A stretch of DNA of 64,000 nucleotides from JAPLDA01 sp043787975 (GCA_043787975.1 JAYVUK010000001.1:62001-126000), one strand, 5' to 3'. Shown: positions 1-8,928, numbered from the stretch's first letter. A program made the numbers and translations. The notes: generated by a model not told the origin, from the letters alone.

Positions 1-341
1 ACAAAACCCTTCGTCATTTTATTTATGATGTTGAAAATGTTCAGAACATATATGATAAAGACATGCTGGAGCGTACATGGAAAATGACAGACAAAGGTTT
101 GGTCTGTGTTGATTGCACAGGTGATGAATCAACGATTGGCGGTGAGCGCGTTTCAGTTCATGACGAAGACGGAAGCCAGGTGGACATTGATGAAAATGGA
201 GTCCATGTGAAAAGTGGAGACGGAAACCATGTTTCCATTGACAGCAATGGAGTAGTCATCAAAGAGAATGGAAAGGAAATTATAAAGATTGATAAAAAAG
301 GAATGCGCATTGATGCTGATGAAAAGAAAAAGAAAAAATAA
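1..341 (+). CDS. PspC-like membrane/regulator protein, C-terminal part (5' cut by window)
   Basis: The reading frame is open from the first base, so this is the 3' end of a gene that begins before the window; the ATG at 63 is internal. The visible part has a YDVENVQNIYDKDM-type segment followed by a WKMTDKGLVCVDC-type segment. I associate these with the C-terminal region of Bacteroidota PspC-domain proteins. After that come three short strand-like repeats of the form 'V..DENGV.V' (about residues 55-95), rich in Asp and Gly, and a lysine-only tail. No membrane segment lies in the visible part. A strong terminator follows at 375-410. The family call rests on the short conserved segment only and is moderate. 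Confidence 0.45.
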   Translation, partial: KTLRHFIYDVENVQNIYDKDMLERTWKMTDKGLVCVDCTGDESTIGGERVSVHDEDGSQVDIDENGVHVKSGDGNHVSIDSNGVVIKENGKEIIKIDKKGMRIDADEKKKKK

Positions 342-374
342 TTTTAGTTAGACAACGAGTGGTTTCGTTATAAG

Positions 375-410
375 GCCTGTTCTTCTTTTGAAGAACGGGC
401 TTTGTTTTTT
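375..410 (+). terminator. Rho-independent terminator
   Basis: An 11-bp stem (375-385 with 390-400, one G-U pair) with a TTTT loop is followed by a T-rich run to 410. It closes the PspC-like gene. Confidence 0.85.
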
Positions 411-442
411 GCAAATGGTTTGCATATTGAATCGTATCTTTG
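408..442 (+). promoter_or_regulatory. Bacteroidota promoter for OmpA lipoprotein gene
   Basis: The -7 box TATCTTTG lies at 435-442 and a TTTG at 408-411 is 23 nt upstream, matching TTTG-N17-23-TAnnTTTG. It predicts a leader of about 60 nt before the ATG at 511. Confidence 0.5.
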
Positions 443-510
443 TTCATTATATTCAACTAAACGGATAGGTCGAAACCGATCAAAGTAGGCGACAAATAAA
501 AAATACTACC

Positions 511-1191
511 ATGAAAAAATTACAAACTACCTTATGGCTGATCACACTAGTTGCAGTTCTGTCTTCCTGTGATGCAACCAAGAAAATGAGTAAACAAGAT
601 AAAGGAGTTGCCATTGGTGCGACTTCAGGTGCCGTTATCGGTGGAGTCATCGGTCATTCCGGCGGCAACACAGCGATGGGTGCCGTCATCGGAGGTGTAC
701 TTGGTGGCGTTGCAGGTGGCGTGATTGGACATAAGATGGATAAGCAGGCGGAAGAAATAAAACAAATCAAAGATGCCAAGGTTGAAAAGGTAAATAATGG
801 TGAAGGATTAAAAGTGACTTTCGATGCCGGTATTTTATTCGCCACCGGATCCAGTACGTTGAGTGCGGATGCCCAGGAGTCACTTTCAAAATTTGCTCAG
901 ACGTTGCTTAATAATCCCGAAACGAATATTGCTGTTTCCGGTCATACTGACAACACAGGAAGTGATGCCATCAACAATCCTTTGTCTGAAAAAAGAGCAG
1001 CAAGCGTAGTCAATTTCCTCGTTTCAAAAGGAGTAGCTTCTTCCCGAATGACTTCTGTGGGAAATGGTTCTAATCAGCCGGTCGCAAGTAACTCAACTGC
1101 AGAAGGCCGTACAAAAAACAGGCGGGTTGAAATTGTCATTGTTGCAAACGAGAAAATGATCAAACAGGCTCAGGACGGAACTCTTAAATAG
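511..1191 (+). CDS. OmpA-family outer-membrane lipoprotein with glycine zipper
   Basis: This 226-residue protein has a lipoprotein signal with lipobox LSSC and acceptor Cys20. A glycine-zipper segment follows (about residues 32-76, GxxxG-type spacing, small residues). The OmpA peptidoglycan-binding domain covers about residues 98-212, with SGHTDNTG and the terminal TKNRRVEI motif. It probably anchors the outer membrane to peptidoglycan, like YiaD/Pal-type lipoproteins; the zipper may insert in the membrane or self-associate. It has its own promoter upstream and no close operon partner downstream. The family call is firm, the exact role is not known. Confidence 0.88.
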   Translation: MKKLQTTLWLITLVAVLSSCDATKKMSKQDKGVAIGATSGAVIGGVIGHSGGNTAMGAVIGGVLGGVAGGVIGHKMDKQAEEIKQIKDAKVEKVNNGEGLKVTFDAGILFATGSSTLSADAQESLSKFAQTLLNNPETNIAVSGHTDNTGSDAINNPLSEKRAASVVNFLVSKGVASSRMTSVGNGSNQPVASNSTAEGRTKNRRVEIVIVANEKMIKQAQDGTLK

Positions 1192-1252
1192 GCTTGTATC
1201 CTGTCTCAATTTTTAGCAACCTCGATATCTGAAGCTTTGTTGTAATAAACTC

Positions 1253-1260
1253 TACTTTTG
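1253..1260 (+). promoter_or_regulatory. Putative -7 element
   Basis: TACTTTTG matches TAnnTTTG and lies 25 nt before the ATG at 1286. No -33 TTTG with good spacing is visible. Confidence 0.4.
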
Positions 1261-1285
1261 ACAATATTTATGTTATAATAAATAC

Positions 1286-1599
1286 ATGTCGAAAGAAGAA
1301 ATACTTTACGTTTCAATTGGACAAAAAATGAAGAGTGCTGAACAAAGCCAGCTATTCGGCAAACCTTGTTTTAAAATAAACGGGAAAGCATTTATTTGCT
1401 TTTCCAAAACGAAATGGTTTTTAAACTTACAGGCGATATGCACAAAGAAGCATTAAGTCTGGATGGCTCCCAATTGTTTGATCCTTCAGGAAAGAAGCGA
1501 CCGATGAAAGAATGGATCCAGGTATCGTTTGATCATAACGACAAATGGGCTAACTATGCAAAGGCAGCGTTGAACTATGTAAGTGGAAAACCTGTTTGA
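1286..1599 (+). pseudogene. TfoX N-terminal-like small protein, frameshifted
   Basis: The product begins MSKEEILYVSIGQKMKS at ATG 1286 and runs in that frame through LFGKPCFKINGKAFICF. The homologous text then continues in the next frame from about 1402 as FQNEMVFKLTGDMHKEAL and ends at TGA 1597-1599. Joined, the two pieces give one TfoX_N/YjbR-like protein of about 104 residues (GKPCFK, MVFKL, LFDPSG, MKEWI). The break is at a run of four T (1400-1403) where five would keep the frame. So it is either a one-base homopolymer error in the assembly or a real inactivating frameshift. Its stop overlaps the TTG start of the P450 gene, which suggests that the two are co-transcribed. Confidence 0.6.
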
Positions 1600-2951
1600 A
1601 ACCAATTCCCAAAAGAACTTTAATACCCGTCATCACCGACTTGCTCGAATACAGTGAGGCGGCTAACAACACCATTTCCTATACGCGAAAGAAAATAGAG
1701 AAATATGGTGATGTCTGTGAATGTTCTTTTACGGGCGTCAAGAATTATTTTATTCACGATCCTGAAGTGATTAAAGAAATTCTGACAACGGAAGGACACA
1801 AAATGAAACGCACGTATTTTTTTCGGGCGTTCAGGAAATTTTTAGGAGATGGTTTATTCACCAGTGATGGTGACTATCACAAGCGGCAAAGACGCCTGAT
1901 GAAACCTGCATTTTATCCGCAGCGGATTGAAGAGTATGCAAACATCATGGTGGCTTGCGCTGACGAGGAAATAAAAAACTGGAAGGATGGAGACATGATC
2001 AACATCAACCAGTCGATGACGAGAATTACATTGAAGGTAATTACCAAAGCCATGTTCAGTTCCGGGTTGGAGAATAATGCAATCGAAGAAGTCGGTGAAG
2101 ATTTATCGATCGCTTTTGACGTGATGAATAAAATTCTTTCCAACCCTTTTTATGTGTATTGCCTCGATAAGGGAATTCACATTTCCATTGTGAAAAGGTT
2201 TTATAAACAAAGAGCCAAACTGGATCGTGTGGTGAACGGCATTATTGCATCCTACCGGAAAGAAGGAGACATGAGTAAAAAGGATTTGCTCACCATGTTG
2301 ATGGATGCAAAAGACGAAGACACCGGAACAGGAATGACCGATGAGCAAATTCGTGATGAAGTAATGACATTCTTTTTAGCGGGGCATGAAACCACCAGGC
2401 TTGCTTTAACATGGACGTTGTATTTAATCGGTAAGCATCCCGACATTGAAAACAAATTTCATGAAGAAATAAATGCAACCATTCATAACCGGTTGCCACA
2501 GGCATCAGATTATCAAGCACTGAACTTTACGAAAAATATTTTCAAAGAGTCATTGCGGCTGTATCCGCCGGCGTGGACATTTGCCAGGGAAACCAGGGAA
2601 GATGTGACCATCTGCGATTATCATTTCCCAAAAGGTTCGGTGTTATGGACGATTACTTACCTGATGCATCACAATGAAAAATATTTTCACGATGCTGAAG
2701 AATTTATTCCGCAAAGATGGAATGAAGAAACTATAAAAGATATTCCGAAGTATGCTTACTTTCCTTTTGGAGGCGGGAGCAGAATGTGCATCGGTGAAGG
2801 ATTTGCATGGATGGAAGGCATGTTGGTTTTGGCAACCATTGCGCAGCAATTTCGTTTACAACTCGCTGACGGTTTTTCAACTGAAATAAATCCGGTATTC
2901 ACCTTGAAGACAAAGCAACAGGTGATGATGAGAGCAGTGAAGAATACATGA
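1596..2951 (+). CDS. Cytochrome P450 monooxygenase
   Basis: A 451-residue soluble P450 with all signature elements: I-helix AGHETT (residues 262-267), ExxR pair E318/R321 in KESLRLYPP, and the heme-thiolate loop FPFGGGSRMCIG with Cys398 as iron ligand. The length is typical and no membrane anchor is present, so it should be cytosolic and need separate ferredoxin/reductase partners, none of which lie nearby. The start is TTG at 1596, overlapping the TGA of the TfoX-like gene (TTGA); the next Met is far inside conserved sequence, so the TTG is well supported. The substrate cannot be read from sequence; fatty acids or terpenoids are common for this type. Confidence 0.93.
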   Translation: MKPIPKRTLIPVITDLLEYSEAANNTISYTRKKIEKYGDVCECSFTGVKNYFIHDPEVIKEILTTEGHKMKRTYFFRAFRKFLGDGLFTSDGDYHKRQRRLMKPAFYPQRIEEYANIMVACADEEIKNWKDGDMININQSMTRITLKVITKAMFSSGLENNAIEEVGEDLSIAFDVMNKILSNPFYVYCLDKGIHISIVKRFYKQRAKLDRVVNGIIASYRKEGDMSKKDLLTMLMDAKDEDTGTGMTDEQIRDEVMTFFLAGHETTRLALTWTLYLIGKHPDIENKFHEEINATIHNRLPQASDYQALNFTKNIFKESLRLYPPAWTFARETREDVTICDYHFPKGSVLWTITYLMHHNEKYFHDAEEFIPQRWNEETIKDIPKYAYFPFGGGSRMCIGEGFAWMEGMLVLATIAQQFRLQLADGFSTEINPVFTLKTKQQVMMRAVKNT

Positions 2952-3000
2952 ACGAACATAAGAAGCAGAATAGACTGCTTATGAAAAAAAATATTTTTTT

Positions 3001-4020
3001 ATGATTACAAAGAAACTTGAGCTCATTGATGAGCAAACATCTCCGCTATTCAGAATCATGTGGGCTTACAACATCGATGAACCTGCGAGGAAACAATTCG
3101 GCAATAACATTTGTGCTTTTCACATCGGCAATGGTTTCGTCTTATCGGTCGCCCATAACCTGAGATCAGAAGCAGGTGCGATTAATTCGATAAGTGATGA
3201 TATCTTTCAACAGGAAATTCAGCCGCACCTGAATCCGGCACAAAGCCAGGTTTTTGCACAATGGTATCCGTTGGATTCGGCTACGAATAAAAGATACCTA
3301 AGTGTTGCTGATCCGAATCATTCGAAAACCATTGTTGAAACCTTCAGGCAAATTAATTTTGATACACGTTGGCAGACGCTTGTTCAGAAAAAGATCTGCA
3401 AACCTCATTTGATTGTCCAGTTTAGAAATGATCAGTTTTACAATGATGCATCACTAACAAAGAATTTTAATCCCTCTACATATTTTCATGAGCCGGCATT
3501 GAACCGCCATACATTTTTAATTGAGTTGGAATTTGTCCGGGCGTTTTATAGCGATGATATTTCCCTTTACAGGATTACGAATACGAACCAGGATATCATA
3601 GATAAACTTCCTTGTGTTGAAGTAAGCTATTCAATGTTGGATGACAGTGGATCGAATCTTTACTGCGTGCAGAGTTCGTCCGGCAGTTCATTAGGGCGAC
3701 TTTTAAATACAGCAAGGATAGAAGGATATGCCGATAGCTGGTCGTTATTCGCTGACAGGATAGGTGGGAACTACATCATGGATGGTAATCGTTATTTAAT
3801 CAGGGGATATTTCAGGTTTGGTTCTTCGGGAGCACCGTATGTTGTATATGATAGTACAGAAAAACAATTTAAAGTAAATGCCATTCAAAGCGAAGCGAGC
3901 GGTATTCAACTCTCCATTAACAACAACAGAGAGGGGAATTTTCAATACGTCAATGCAATCGCTTCGCCTTTAAAAAATATCAGGGAGGAACTTGAACGTC
4001 ACATTAACCCTGCGTTGTGA
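3001..4020 (+). CDS. Predicted cytosolic trypsin-fold serine protease-like protein
   Basis: I do not recognise a named family for this 339-residue protein, but it carries the layout of a chymotrypsin-fold peptidase: GNGFVLSVAHN with candidate catalytic His52 (compare the TAAHC motif), a D-D-I-S-L-Y-R-I strand with candidate Asp185 or Asp186 (compare DIAL), and GSSGAP with candidate Ser276 (compare GDSGGP). The order H-D-S and the spacing fit. There is no signal peptide or membrane segment, so it looks intracellular, which is unusual for this fold. It lies 49 bp after the P450 gene in the same direction and may be co-transcribed with it. Activity is an inference. Confidence 0.5.
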   Translation: MITKKLELIDEQTSPLFRIMWAYNIDEPARKQFGNNICAFHIGNGFVLSVAHNLRSEAGAINSISDDIFQQEIQPHLNPAQSQVFAQWYPLDSATNKRYLSVADPNHSKTIVETFRQINFDTRWQTLVQKKICKPHLIVQFRNDQFYNDASLTKNFNPSTYFHEPALNRHTFLIELEFVRAFYSDDISLYRITNTNQDIIDKLPCVEVSYSMLDDSGSNLYCVQSSSGSSLGRLLNTARIEGYADSWSLFADRIGGNYIMDGNRYLIRGYFRFGSSGAPYVVYDSTEKQFKVNAIQSEASGIQLSINNNREGNFQYVNAIASPLKNIREELERHINPAL

Positions 4021-4111
4021 TGACAAATTTGTTGATCAGAGAACAATGCCAGGCGAGTTAAAACTATTATTCATCATTTCATCTACAACTACAGGAATGT
4101 AACTTGCCGCC

Positions 4112-5356
4112 ATGAAACTATGCAAACCAATTGTTTTCTTTCTCACTATTCAGCTTTCGATTTTAGGTGGAGTAAAGGCACAAGTAAAAATTTTATTTGA
4201 TGCGAGCAAAGCGCAAATGGCCGGCAATGCTGATTGGGTAATAGATGCTAACCTACACAACATCGGAACCAATTCAAGCGGTGTCATGGTTGTTGGCCTG
4301 GGAGATGAAGCTAATCCTCAACGGGTACCTGCGCCGGCACAAAGTACGGTCACCGCAAGTACACCTGAAACGTATTGGAATGGTTCGCTTTCATCTTGGG
4401 GAATAGCTTTGGTAAAGCTCGGTTACGAAGTAGAAACATTGCCTTACAATGACAGCATTACATTTGGCAATACAACCCATGCGCAGGACTTGTCGAATTA
4501 CAAAGTCTTTATTGTGGATGAACCGAACATCCGTTTCAAATTAAGTGAACGCAATGCGATTGTGCAATTCGTTCAGAATGGTGGTGGCTTGTTTATGATT
4601 TCTGATCATACTATCAGCGACAGGAATAATGACGGTTGGGATTCGCCCCAGATTTGGAATGATATCATGACCACGAATACAGTTCACATCAACCCGTTTG
4701 GTATTACCTGTGATTACCAGAATTTTTCTGAAACAACCTCGAATTTTAATTCTCTTCCAACTGATTCTGTTCTTCACGGTTCACAAGGCAACCCGACTCA
4801 AATGAAATACAGCAACGGAACAACATTTACATTATCTCCCACAGATAATACTACAGTTGTTGGGCTCGTTTACAAAACCGGTTCATCACATGGCAATACG
4901 AATGTATTCATGGCGCGTTGCCATTATGGCTCCGGAAAAGTTGTGGCGCTGGGTGATAGTTCTCCACCTGATGACGGAACTGGCGATCCGAATGATGCTC
5001 TTTATAGTTCGTGGAGTGGCGAGGCCAATGGCGACCATGCGCGGATTCTGTTGAATGCCACGATCTGGCTTGCTTCAAGTTCATCTTCGACAGGAGTTAA
5101 TTCACCGGTTGATGAAATCAATTTTTCTGTTTTTCCAAATCCGACTTCCGGATTGATAAATGTTCATTCGGATATTAAAAATTTTCTTTCAGCTGTTACA
5201 ATTGTTGACATGACAGGTAGATTAATCAGAAGCCAGATCATACATTCATCTCAACATGATTTCACGATTCAGATAAATGAATCAGAAGCCGGAATTTATT
5301 TTCTCTGCTTAAAAAATAAGGAGAGGAGTATCATAAAAAAGATCGTAAAGTTCTGA
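4112..5356 (+). CDS. Secreted protein with T9SS type A sorting domain
   Basis: This 414-residue protein has a signal peptide (cleavage likely after Ala23, VKA|Q). The central region (about residues 25-325) contains VFIVDEPNIRF, ...FVQNGGGLFMISDH and GKVVALGDSSPP. That pattern resembles class-I glutamine-amidotransferase-like folds (DUF4350/ThuA type), though no catalytic triad is evident to me. The last about 80 residues form a T9SS C-terminal domain, beginning FSVFPNPTSG and ending with IIKKIVKF. It should be exported and then cleaved and attached to the cell surface or released. The function of the central domain is unknown. Confidence 0.8.
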   Translation: MKLCKPIVFFLTIQLSILGGVKAQVKILFDASKAQMAGNADWVIDANLHNIGTNSSGVMVVGLGDEANPQRVPAPAQSTVTASTPETYWNGSLSSWGIALVKLGYEVETLPYNDSITFGNTTHAQDLSNYKVFIVDEPNIRFKLSERNAIVQFVQNGGGLFMISDHTISDRNNDGWDSPQIWNDIMTTNTVHINPFGITCDYQNFSETTSNFNSLPTDSVLHGSQGNPTQMKYSNGTTFTLSPTDNTTVVGLVYKTGSSHGNTNVFMARCHYGSGKVVALGDSSPPDDGTGDPNDALYSSWSGEANGDHARILLNATIWLASSSSSTGVNSPVDEINFSVFPNPTSGLINVHSDIKNFLSAVTIVDMTGRLIRSQIIHSSQHDFTIQINESEAGIYFLCLKNKERSIIKKIVKF

Positions 5357-5383
5357 GCTGTTTCGGCAAGATTAGATTATAAA

Positions 5384-6265
5384 TCAATCAGTAAGTTTTG
5401 CCAGTCGGTGAAGCACTGTTTCAATCAGGTTGTACATTGTTTCCTCGCCTTTATGAGTATGTTGCTTAGTGATTCTGTTCGCCACGATGGCATTGATCGA
5501 GCAGCAATGATGACCTAAAATTTTTGCTAAGCCATACATGGCGCCGGTTTCCATTTCAAAGTTAGTGATGAAGTTATTTTCAAATTGAAAACTCGTTAAA
5601 CGGTCAATTACTTCAGGAAAGGCGAGCTCATAACGTAATACTCTTCCTTGTGGAGCATAAAATCCTGAACAACTTGCAGTTATACCTTTGAACATTCCGT
5701 CACTTAATGCGCTTTCGAGTTTGGAAGATGATCTTATCAAATACGATTGTGGAAGTATGCCTTGTCCAAGATAATGGTTTCTGAATGCAGCTATTAGCTT
5801 CATTTCTTCGTCTGTATTAGTATAACGGTAAAAATTTAATAAACCATCTAAACCCAATCCAAACTTAGAAAAAACAAATCCGTCAACAGGAATATTCTCT
5901 TGTAAAGAACCTGAAGTGCCGATGCGTATAAGGTTGATTGATTTAAGTTTATCCTTGATTATTCGATTCTTTAAATCGATGTTGACTAAAGCATCCAGTT
6001 CGTTGTAAACAATGTCAATATTGTCTGTGCCGATACCGGTAGAAATTACAGTGATCCGTTTTCCCTTATAAGTGCCAGTATGTGTAACGAATTCACGCTT
6101 TTGTTTTTTCAACTCCACGGTATCAAAAAACTTACTCACCATGGCAACACGATCAGGATCCCCGACATTAATTATTGTATCAGCGACCTCTTCAGGATGA
6201 AGGTTGAGATGATAGACACTGTTATCATCATTGAGGATAAGTTCTGACTCCGGTATTTTGTTCAT
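5384..6265 (-). CDS. Nucleoside phosphorylase, uridine-phosphorylase type
   Basis: A PNP/UDP-family enzyme that would split nucleosides with phosphate to give base and (deoxy)ribose-1-phosphate. Visible motifs are NVGDPDRV near the N-terminus (phosphate site), STGIGTDN, RIGTSGSLQ and NFEMETGAMYGLA (ribose/base-binding Glu-Met-Glu). The best start is ATG at 6265 (293 residues). An upstream in-frame ATG at 6292 would add nine residues lying over the promoter of the divergent universal stress gene and is less likely. It is convergent with the T9SS gene at 4112, with 27 bp between the stops. Uridine is the probable substrate, but specificity is not proven. Confidence 0.85.
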   Translation of the reverse strand: MNKIPESELILNDDNSVYHLNLHPEEVADTIINVGDPDRVAMVSKFFDTVELKKQKREFVTHTGTYKGKRITVISTGIGTDNIDIVYNELDALVNIDLKNRIIKDKLKSINLIRIGTSGSLQENIPVDGFVFSKFGLGLDGLLNFYRYTNTDEEMKLIAAFRNHYLGQGILPQSYLIRSSSKLESALSDGMFKGITASCSGFYAPQGRVLRYELAFPEVIDRLTSFQFENNFITNFEMETGAMYGLAKILGHHCCSINAIVANRITKQHTHKGEETMYNLIETVLHRLAKLTD

Positions 6266-6287
6266 GTGTTTGAATAATATATTTTTG
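6257..6287 (+). promoter_or_regulatory. Promoter of the UspA pair
   Basis: TTTG at 6257-6260, 19-nt spacer, TATTTTTG at 6280-6287, giving a leader of about 25 nt before ATG 6319. The -33 element overlaps the first codons of the divergent phosphorylase gene. Confidence 0.7.
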
Positions 6288-6318
6288 CTCAATAATAAGA
6301 AATAATTTTTCCATCATT

Positions 6319-7182
6319 ATGGCGTCTTTAAAAAATCACATTCTTGTTCCGTTAGATTTTACTGAACAATCGCTCACAGCTCTCGGGCAGTCATACAATT
6401 TAGCACGGCTCACAAAAGCAACGCTCACACTCATTCATGTGATTGATGAATCTTTTCATCTGCCTTTCGTTTCGAAAAAAGAAGACAAGGGAATGGAGAA
6501 AAAAATTCAGAAGGAGCTCGACAAGCTCGCCCTTGAAGTAACAGAGAAAGTAGGAGTGAAGGTGGAGACGATGATTGCCCGCGGTAAGGTGTATGAAGAA
6601 ATCCAGGAGGCAGCGAAAAAATTAAAATGTTCTTTTATCGTTATGGGAACGAAAGGTAGCCGTTTCAAGAAATTTATCGGATCCAATGCATTGCGTGTAA
6701 TTCGGGAGTCTCCTTGCCCCGTAATTACCATTCATGGTAAGAAGCATCGTCCCGGCTGTAAACACATTGTGTTACCTCTTGATTTAACAAAGGAAACCAA
6801 AGAAAAGGTGACCAAGGCAATAGAGATAGCGAAATTATTCGGGTCTGTTATTAACCTGGTTACAATATTAAATACCGATGATGAGTTTATAGTAAATAAG
6901 CTGAAACGTCAGATGAACCAGGTTCATGCGTTCATAATGCAACATGATGTGCCTTGTACCGTAGAAAACGTCCAAGGTGATGATATCTCTGAAGATATTG
7001 TGAAATATGCCAAGAAGATAAAAGCCGATTTGATTCTCATTATGACGCAACAGGAAATGAACTGGACCAATATGTTTATCAGCTCACAAGCCCAGGAAAT
7101 TATTAATAGCAGTGAGATTCCTGTCATGAGCATTCGTCCGGTAAAACGTAAAGACACGACAGTTTCTGTTTTTGAATATTAA
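6319..7182 (+). CDS. Universal stress protein, two UspA domains
   Basis: A 287-residue tandem UspA protein. Domain 1 (about 1-146) has the ATP-binding pattern G-x2-G-x9-G-S in VMGTKGSRFKKFIGSN and ends ESPCPVITI. Domain 2 (about 150-275) keeps the fold (ADLILIMTQQE, SSEIPVMSIRP) but lacks the glycine-rich nucleotide loop, so only the first domain is expected to bind ATP. It is cytosolic. Its own promoter lies at 6257-6287, and a close paralogue follows 18 bp downstream, surely in one operon. Such paired double-Usp genes respond to stress or energy state, but no specific role can be read here. Confidence 0.9.
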   Translation: MASLKNHILVPLDFTEQSLTALGQSYNLARLTKATLTLIHVIDESFHLPFVSKKEDKGMEKKIQKELDKLALEVTEKVGVKVETMIARGKVYEEIQEAAKKLKCSFIVMGTKGSRFKKFIGSNALRVIRESPCPVITIHGKKHRPGCKHIVLPLDLTKETKEKVTKAIEIAKLFGSVINLVTILNTDDEFIVNKLKRQMNQVHAFIMQHDVPCTVENVQGDDISEDIVKYAKKIKADLILIMTQQEMNWTNMFISSQAQEIINSSEIPVMSIRPVKRKDTTVSVFEY

Positions 7183-7200
7183 ACTCAAACCACTCAAGCT

Positions 7201-8088
7201 ATGAGCAAGAAATTCCAGATTCAACGCATTCTTATCCCGTATGATTTTTCTGAAACGGCTGAGCTCGCATTGGAACATGCCACGTTTATGGCAAAACTTC
7301 ACAAAGCCGAGATTCATCTTCTTCACATTGTTGAGTCTTATTCTTTCACCTCCGCAATCAGTAATGCATTTTCAAAATCTCAGACTGAGTATGAAACTAA
7401 AATTGAAACCTCAGCCAACGTTCGCCTAAAAGAAATTGCTGACAAAATTCATTCGACCAGTGGAATGAAGATCATTGCGACCACGGAGGCAGGAAAGATA
7501 TATAAAAAAATTATTGGCATAGCAGAAGAAAAGGAGATTGATGTCATTGTAATGGGAACACACGGCTCGAGCGGTTTCCAGGAATTTCTTGCAGGAAGCA
7601 ATGCCTTTCGGGTGGTGATGGGTGCTCCTTGCCCGGTCATTTCAGTTCAGACACATGCAAAGAAGATAGGGTTTAAAGACATTGTTCTCCCGATTGATAA
7701 CTCTTCTGTTTCTCGTCAGAAAGTAAAGTTCGCCATCGAGATAGCAAAGCATTACAATTCCATACTTCATATTGCTGGAATCATGACAATGAATGACGTT
7801 GAGTTGCAACGCAGGTTTGAAGTAAAAGTACACCAGGTTAAGGAATATGTGGAAGAACATGAGGTCCCTTATACGGTCAAAATGTTTAAAGGGGATAATG
7901 TCGCGACACTTACTACTGACTATGCAAATCAAATTAACGCAGATTTGATTGTTATCATGACGGAACAGGAAAGCTCCAGCTTGTTTATGGGATCGTATGC
8001 GCAGCAGATCATTAATCATTCTAAGATTCCTGTGATGAGCGTTCGTCCTCAGGAAGGGGATCCCGAAAAAATTTCATTGGGATATTAA
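7201..8088 (+). CDS. Universal stress protein, two UspA domains (paralogue)
   Basis: A 295-residue paralogue of the preceding gene with the same design. Domain 1 has VMGTHGSSGFQEFLAGSN (ATP-loop pattern) and GAPCPVISV. Domain 2 has ADLIVIMTEQES and HSKIPVMSVRP without the glycine loop. It is 18 bp downstream of the first copy, so it is the second gene of a two-gene operon ending at the terminator 8111-8146. The two copies differ throughout, so the duplication is old. They may form a heteromer; that is inference. Confidence 0.9.
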   Translation: MSKKFQIQRILIPYDFSETAELALEHATFMAKLHKAEIHLLHIVESYSFTSAISNAFSKSQTEYETKIETSANVRLKEIADKIHSTSGMKIIATTEAGKIYKKIIGIAEEKEIDVIVMGTHGSSGFQEFLAGSNAFRVVMGAPCPVISVQTHAKKIGFKDIVLPIDNSSVSRQKVKFAIEIAKHYNSILHIAGIMTMNDVELQRRFEVKVHQVKEYVEEHEVPYTVKMFKGDNVATLTTDYANQINADLIVIMTEQESSSLFMGSYAQQIINHSKIPVMSVRPQEGDPEKISLGY

Positions 8089-8110
8089 GTTTCTGTGTTC
8101 TTTTTAAGAC

Positions 8111-8146
8111 AACAAAAAAGCTGCTCGAATGAGCAGCTTTTTTGTT
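8111..8146. terminator. Bidirectional terminator
   Basis: Perfect 16-bp arms (8111-8126 and 8131-8146) around GAAT, with A-run and T-run flanks. It serves the usp operon on + and the lipoprotein gene 8166-8828 on -. Confidence 0.9.
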
Positions 8147-8165
8147 GAAAGATATTTTTGCTCTA

Positions 8166-8828
8166 TCAGATTTTGACATATGCTGCAATACCGGAAGCTG
8201 AAGCGCCACCGGCTGAGTTATTCACATCAGTATATGTGAAACCAAAATTGTTTCCGGAAATGGTACCGGTACCGTTAAAAGTATGGCTTTCGCTCAGCGT
8301 TCCGATACCGGTTGCGGTCTGAGAAGGAATATCAATTGAAGTAGCTGTGGTCATTGTTCCATAGATGTTTGTGTTATTGTTGTAATCAGCAAATTTGCTG
8401 AAATGAAAACGTTTGTTCACGTGATTATCAGTCGTTATTGTCTGAGTATAATGATACGTAGTTACAGGAATAACTGAATCACTTACATTGTAGTTGCCAG
8501 CCATTGACTCAGCATCATTCACGACATGTACGGTACGGGTAGCAGTACCTGTGTTACCGGCAGCGTCAGAAGCAGAATACGTTAGTGTATAATCTCCCTT
8601 GGTATCCTTATCAACGGTTCCTGAAACCGATACTGAAACAGTTCCGTCCTCTGCATCATTTGCTGTAGCACCTGGATCTGTAAAGGTTGAGTTGAGGGAA
8701 ATAGTCATGCTGGAACTTCCGCCTAAAGTCACATCAGGAGCAGCAGTATCATCTTTTTTACAGCCGCTGATAAGCGTAGCGGACAAAGCCAGCGCAAAAG
8801 CGCCCATAATCAGAATATTTTTTTTCAT
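8166..8828 (-). CDS. Lipoprotein with DUF5011/Ig-like domain
   Basis: This 220-residue protein has a lipoprotein signal with lipobox ISGC, acceptor Cys23, followed by KKDD. Residues about 32-108 form a DUF5011 (bacterial Ig-like) domain: FTDPGATANDAEDG, ...GDYTLTYSASDAAGNTGTATRTV. The remaining about 110 residues are beta-rich and rich in Thr, Ser and Asn, a small barrel-like C-terminal domain of unknown family. It is probably tethered to the outer membrane. It has its own -7 box and shares the terminator with the usp operon. Function unknown. Confidence 0.8.
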   Translation of the reverse strand: MKKNILIMGAFALALSATLISGCKKDDTAAPDVTLGGSSSMTISLNSTFTDPGATANDAEDGTVSVSVSGTVDKDTKGDYTLTYSASDAAGNTGTATRTVHVVNDAESMAGNYNVSDSVIPVTTYHYTQTITTDNHVNKRFHFSKFADYNNNTNIYGTMTTATSIDIPSQTATGIGTLSESHTFNGTGTISGNNFGFTYTDVNNSAGGASASGIAAYVKI

Positions 8829-8864
8829 TTTAGCTTAGGTTTTTTAGGTTAGAAATTGAAGGTG

Positions 8865-8872
8865 CAAAGTTA
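8865..8872 (-). promoter_or_regulatory. Putative -7 element of the DUF5011 lipoprotein gene
   Basis: On the minus strand this reads TAACTTTG, matching TAnnTTTG, 36 nt before the start at 8828. No clear -33. Confidence 0.5.
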
Positions 8873-8920
8873 AAAGGATTCAAGAAAGTTTTTCATTTTT
8901 TTTTTATTAAATAATCATTC

Positions 8921-8928
8921 TATATTTG
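8921..8928 (+). promoter_or_regulatory. Putative -7 element of small lipoprotein gene 1
   Basis: TATATTTG followed by CGCCCA lies 37 nt before ATG 8966. The same TTTGCGCCCA context occurs before the paralogous gene at 9432. Confidence 0.6.

Noticed and set aside
2963..2980. Hairpin between the P450 and trypsin-fold genes as a terminator
   Set aside because: The stem is only 6 bp and is followed by A-rich, not T-rich, sequence; too weak to call.
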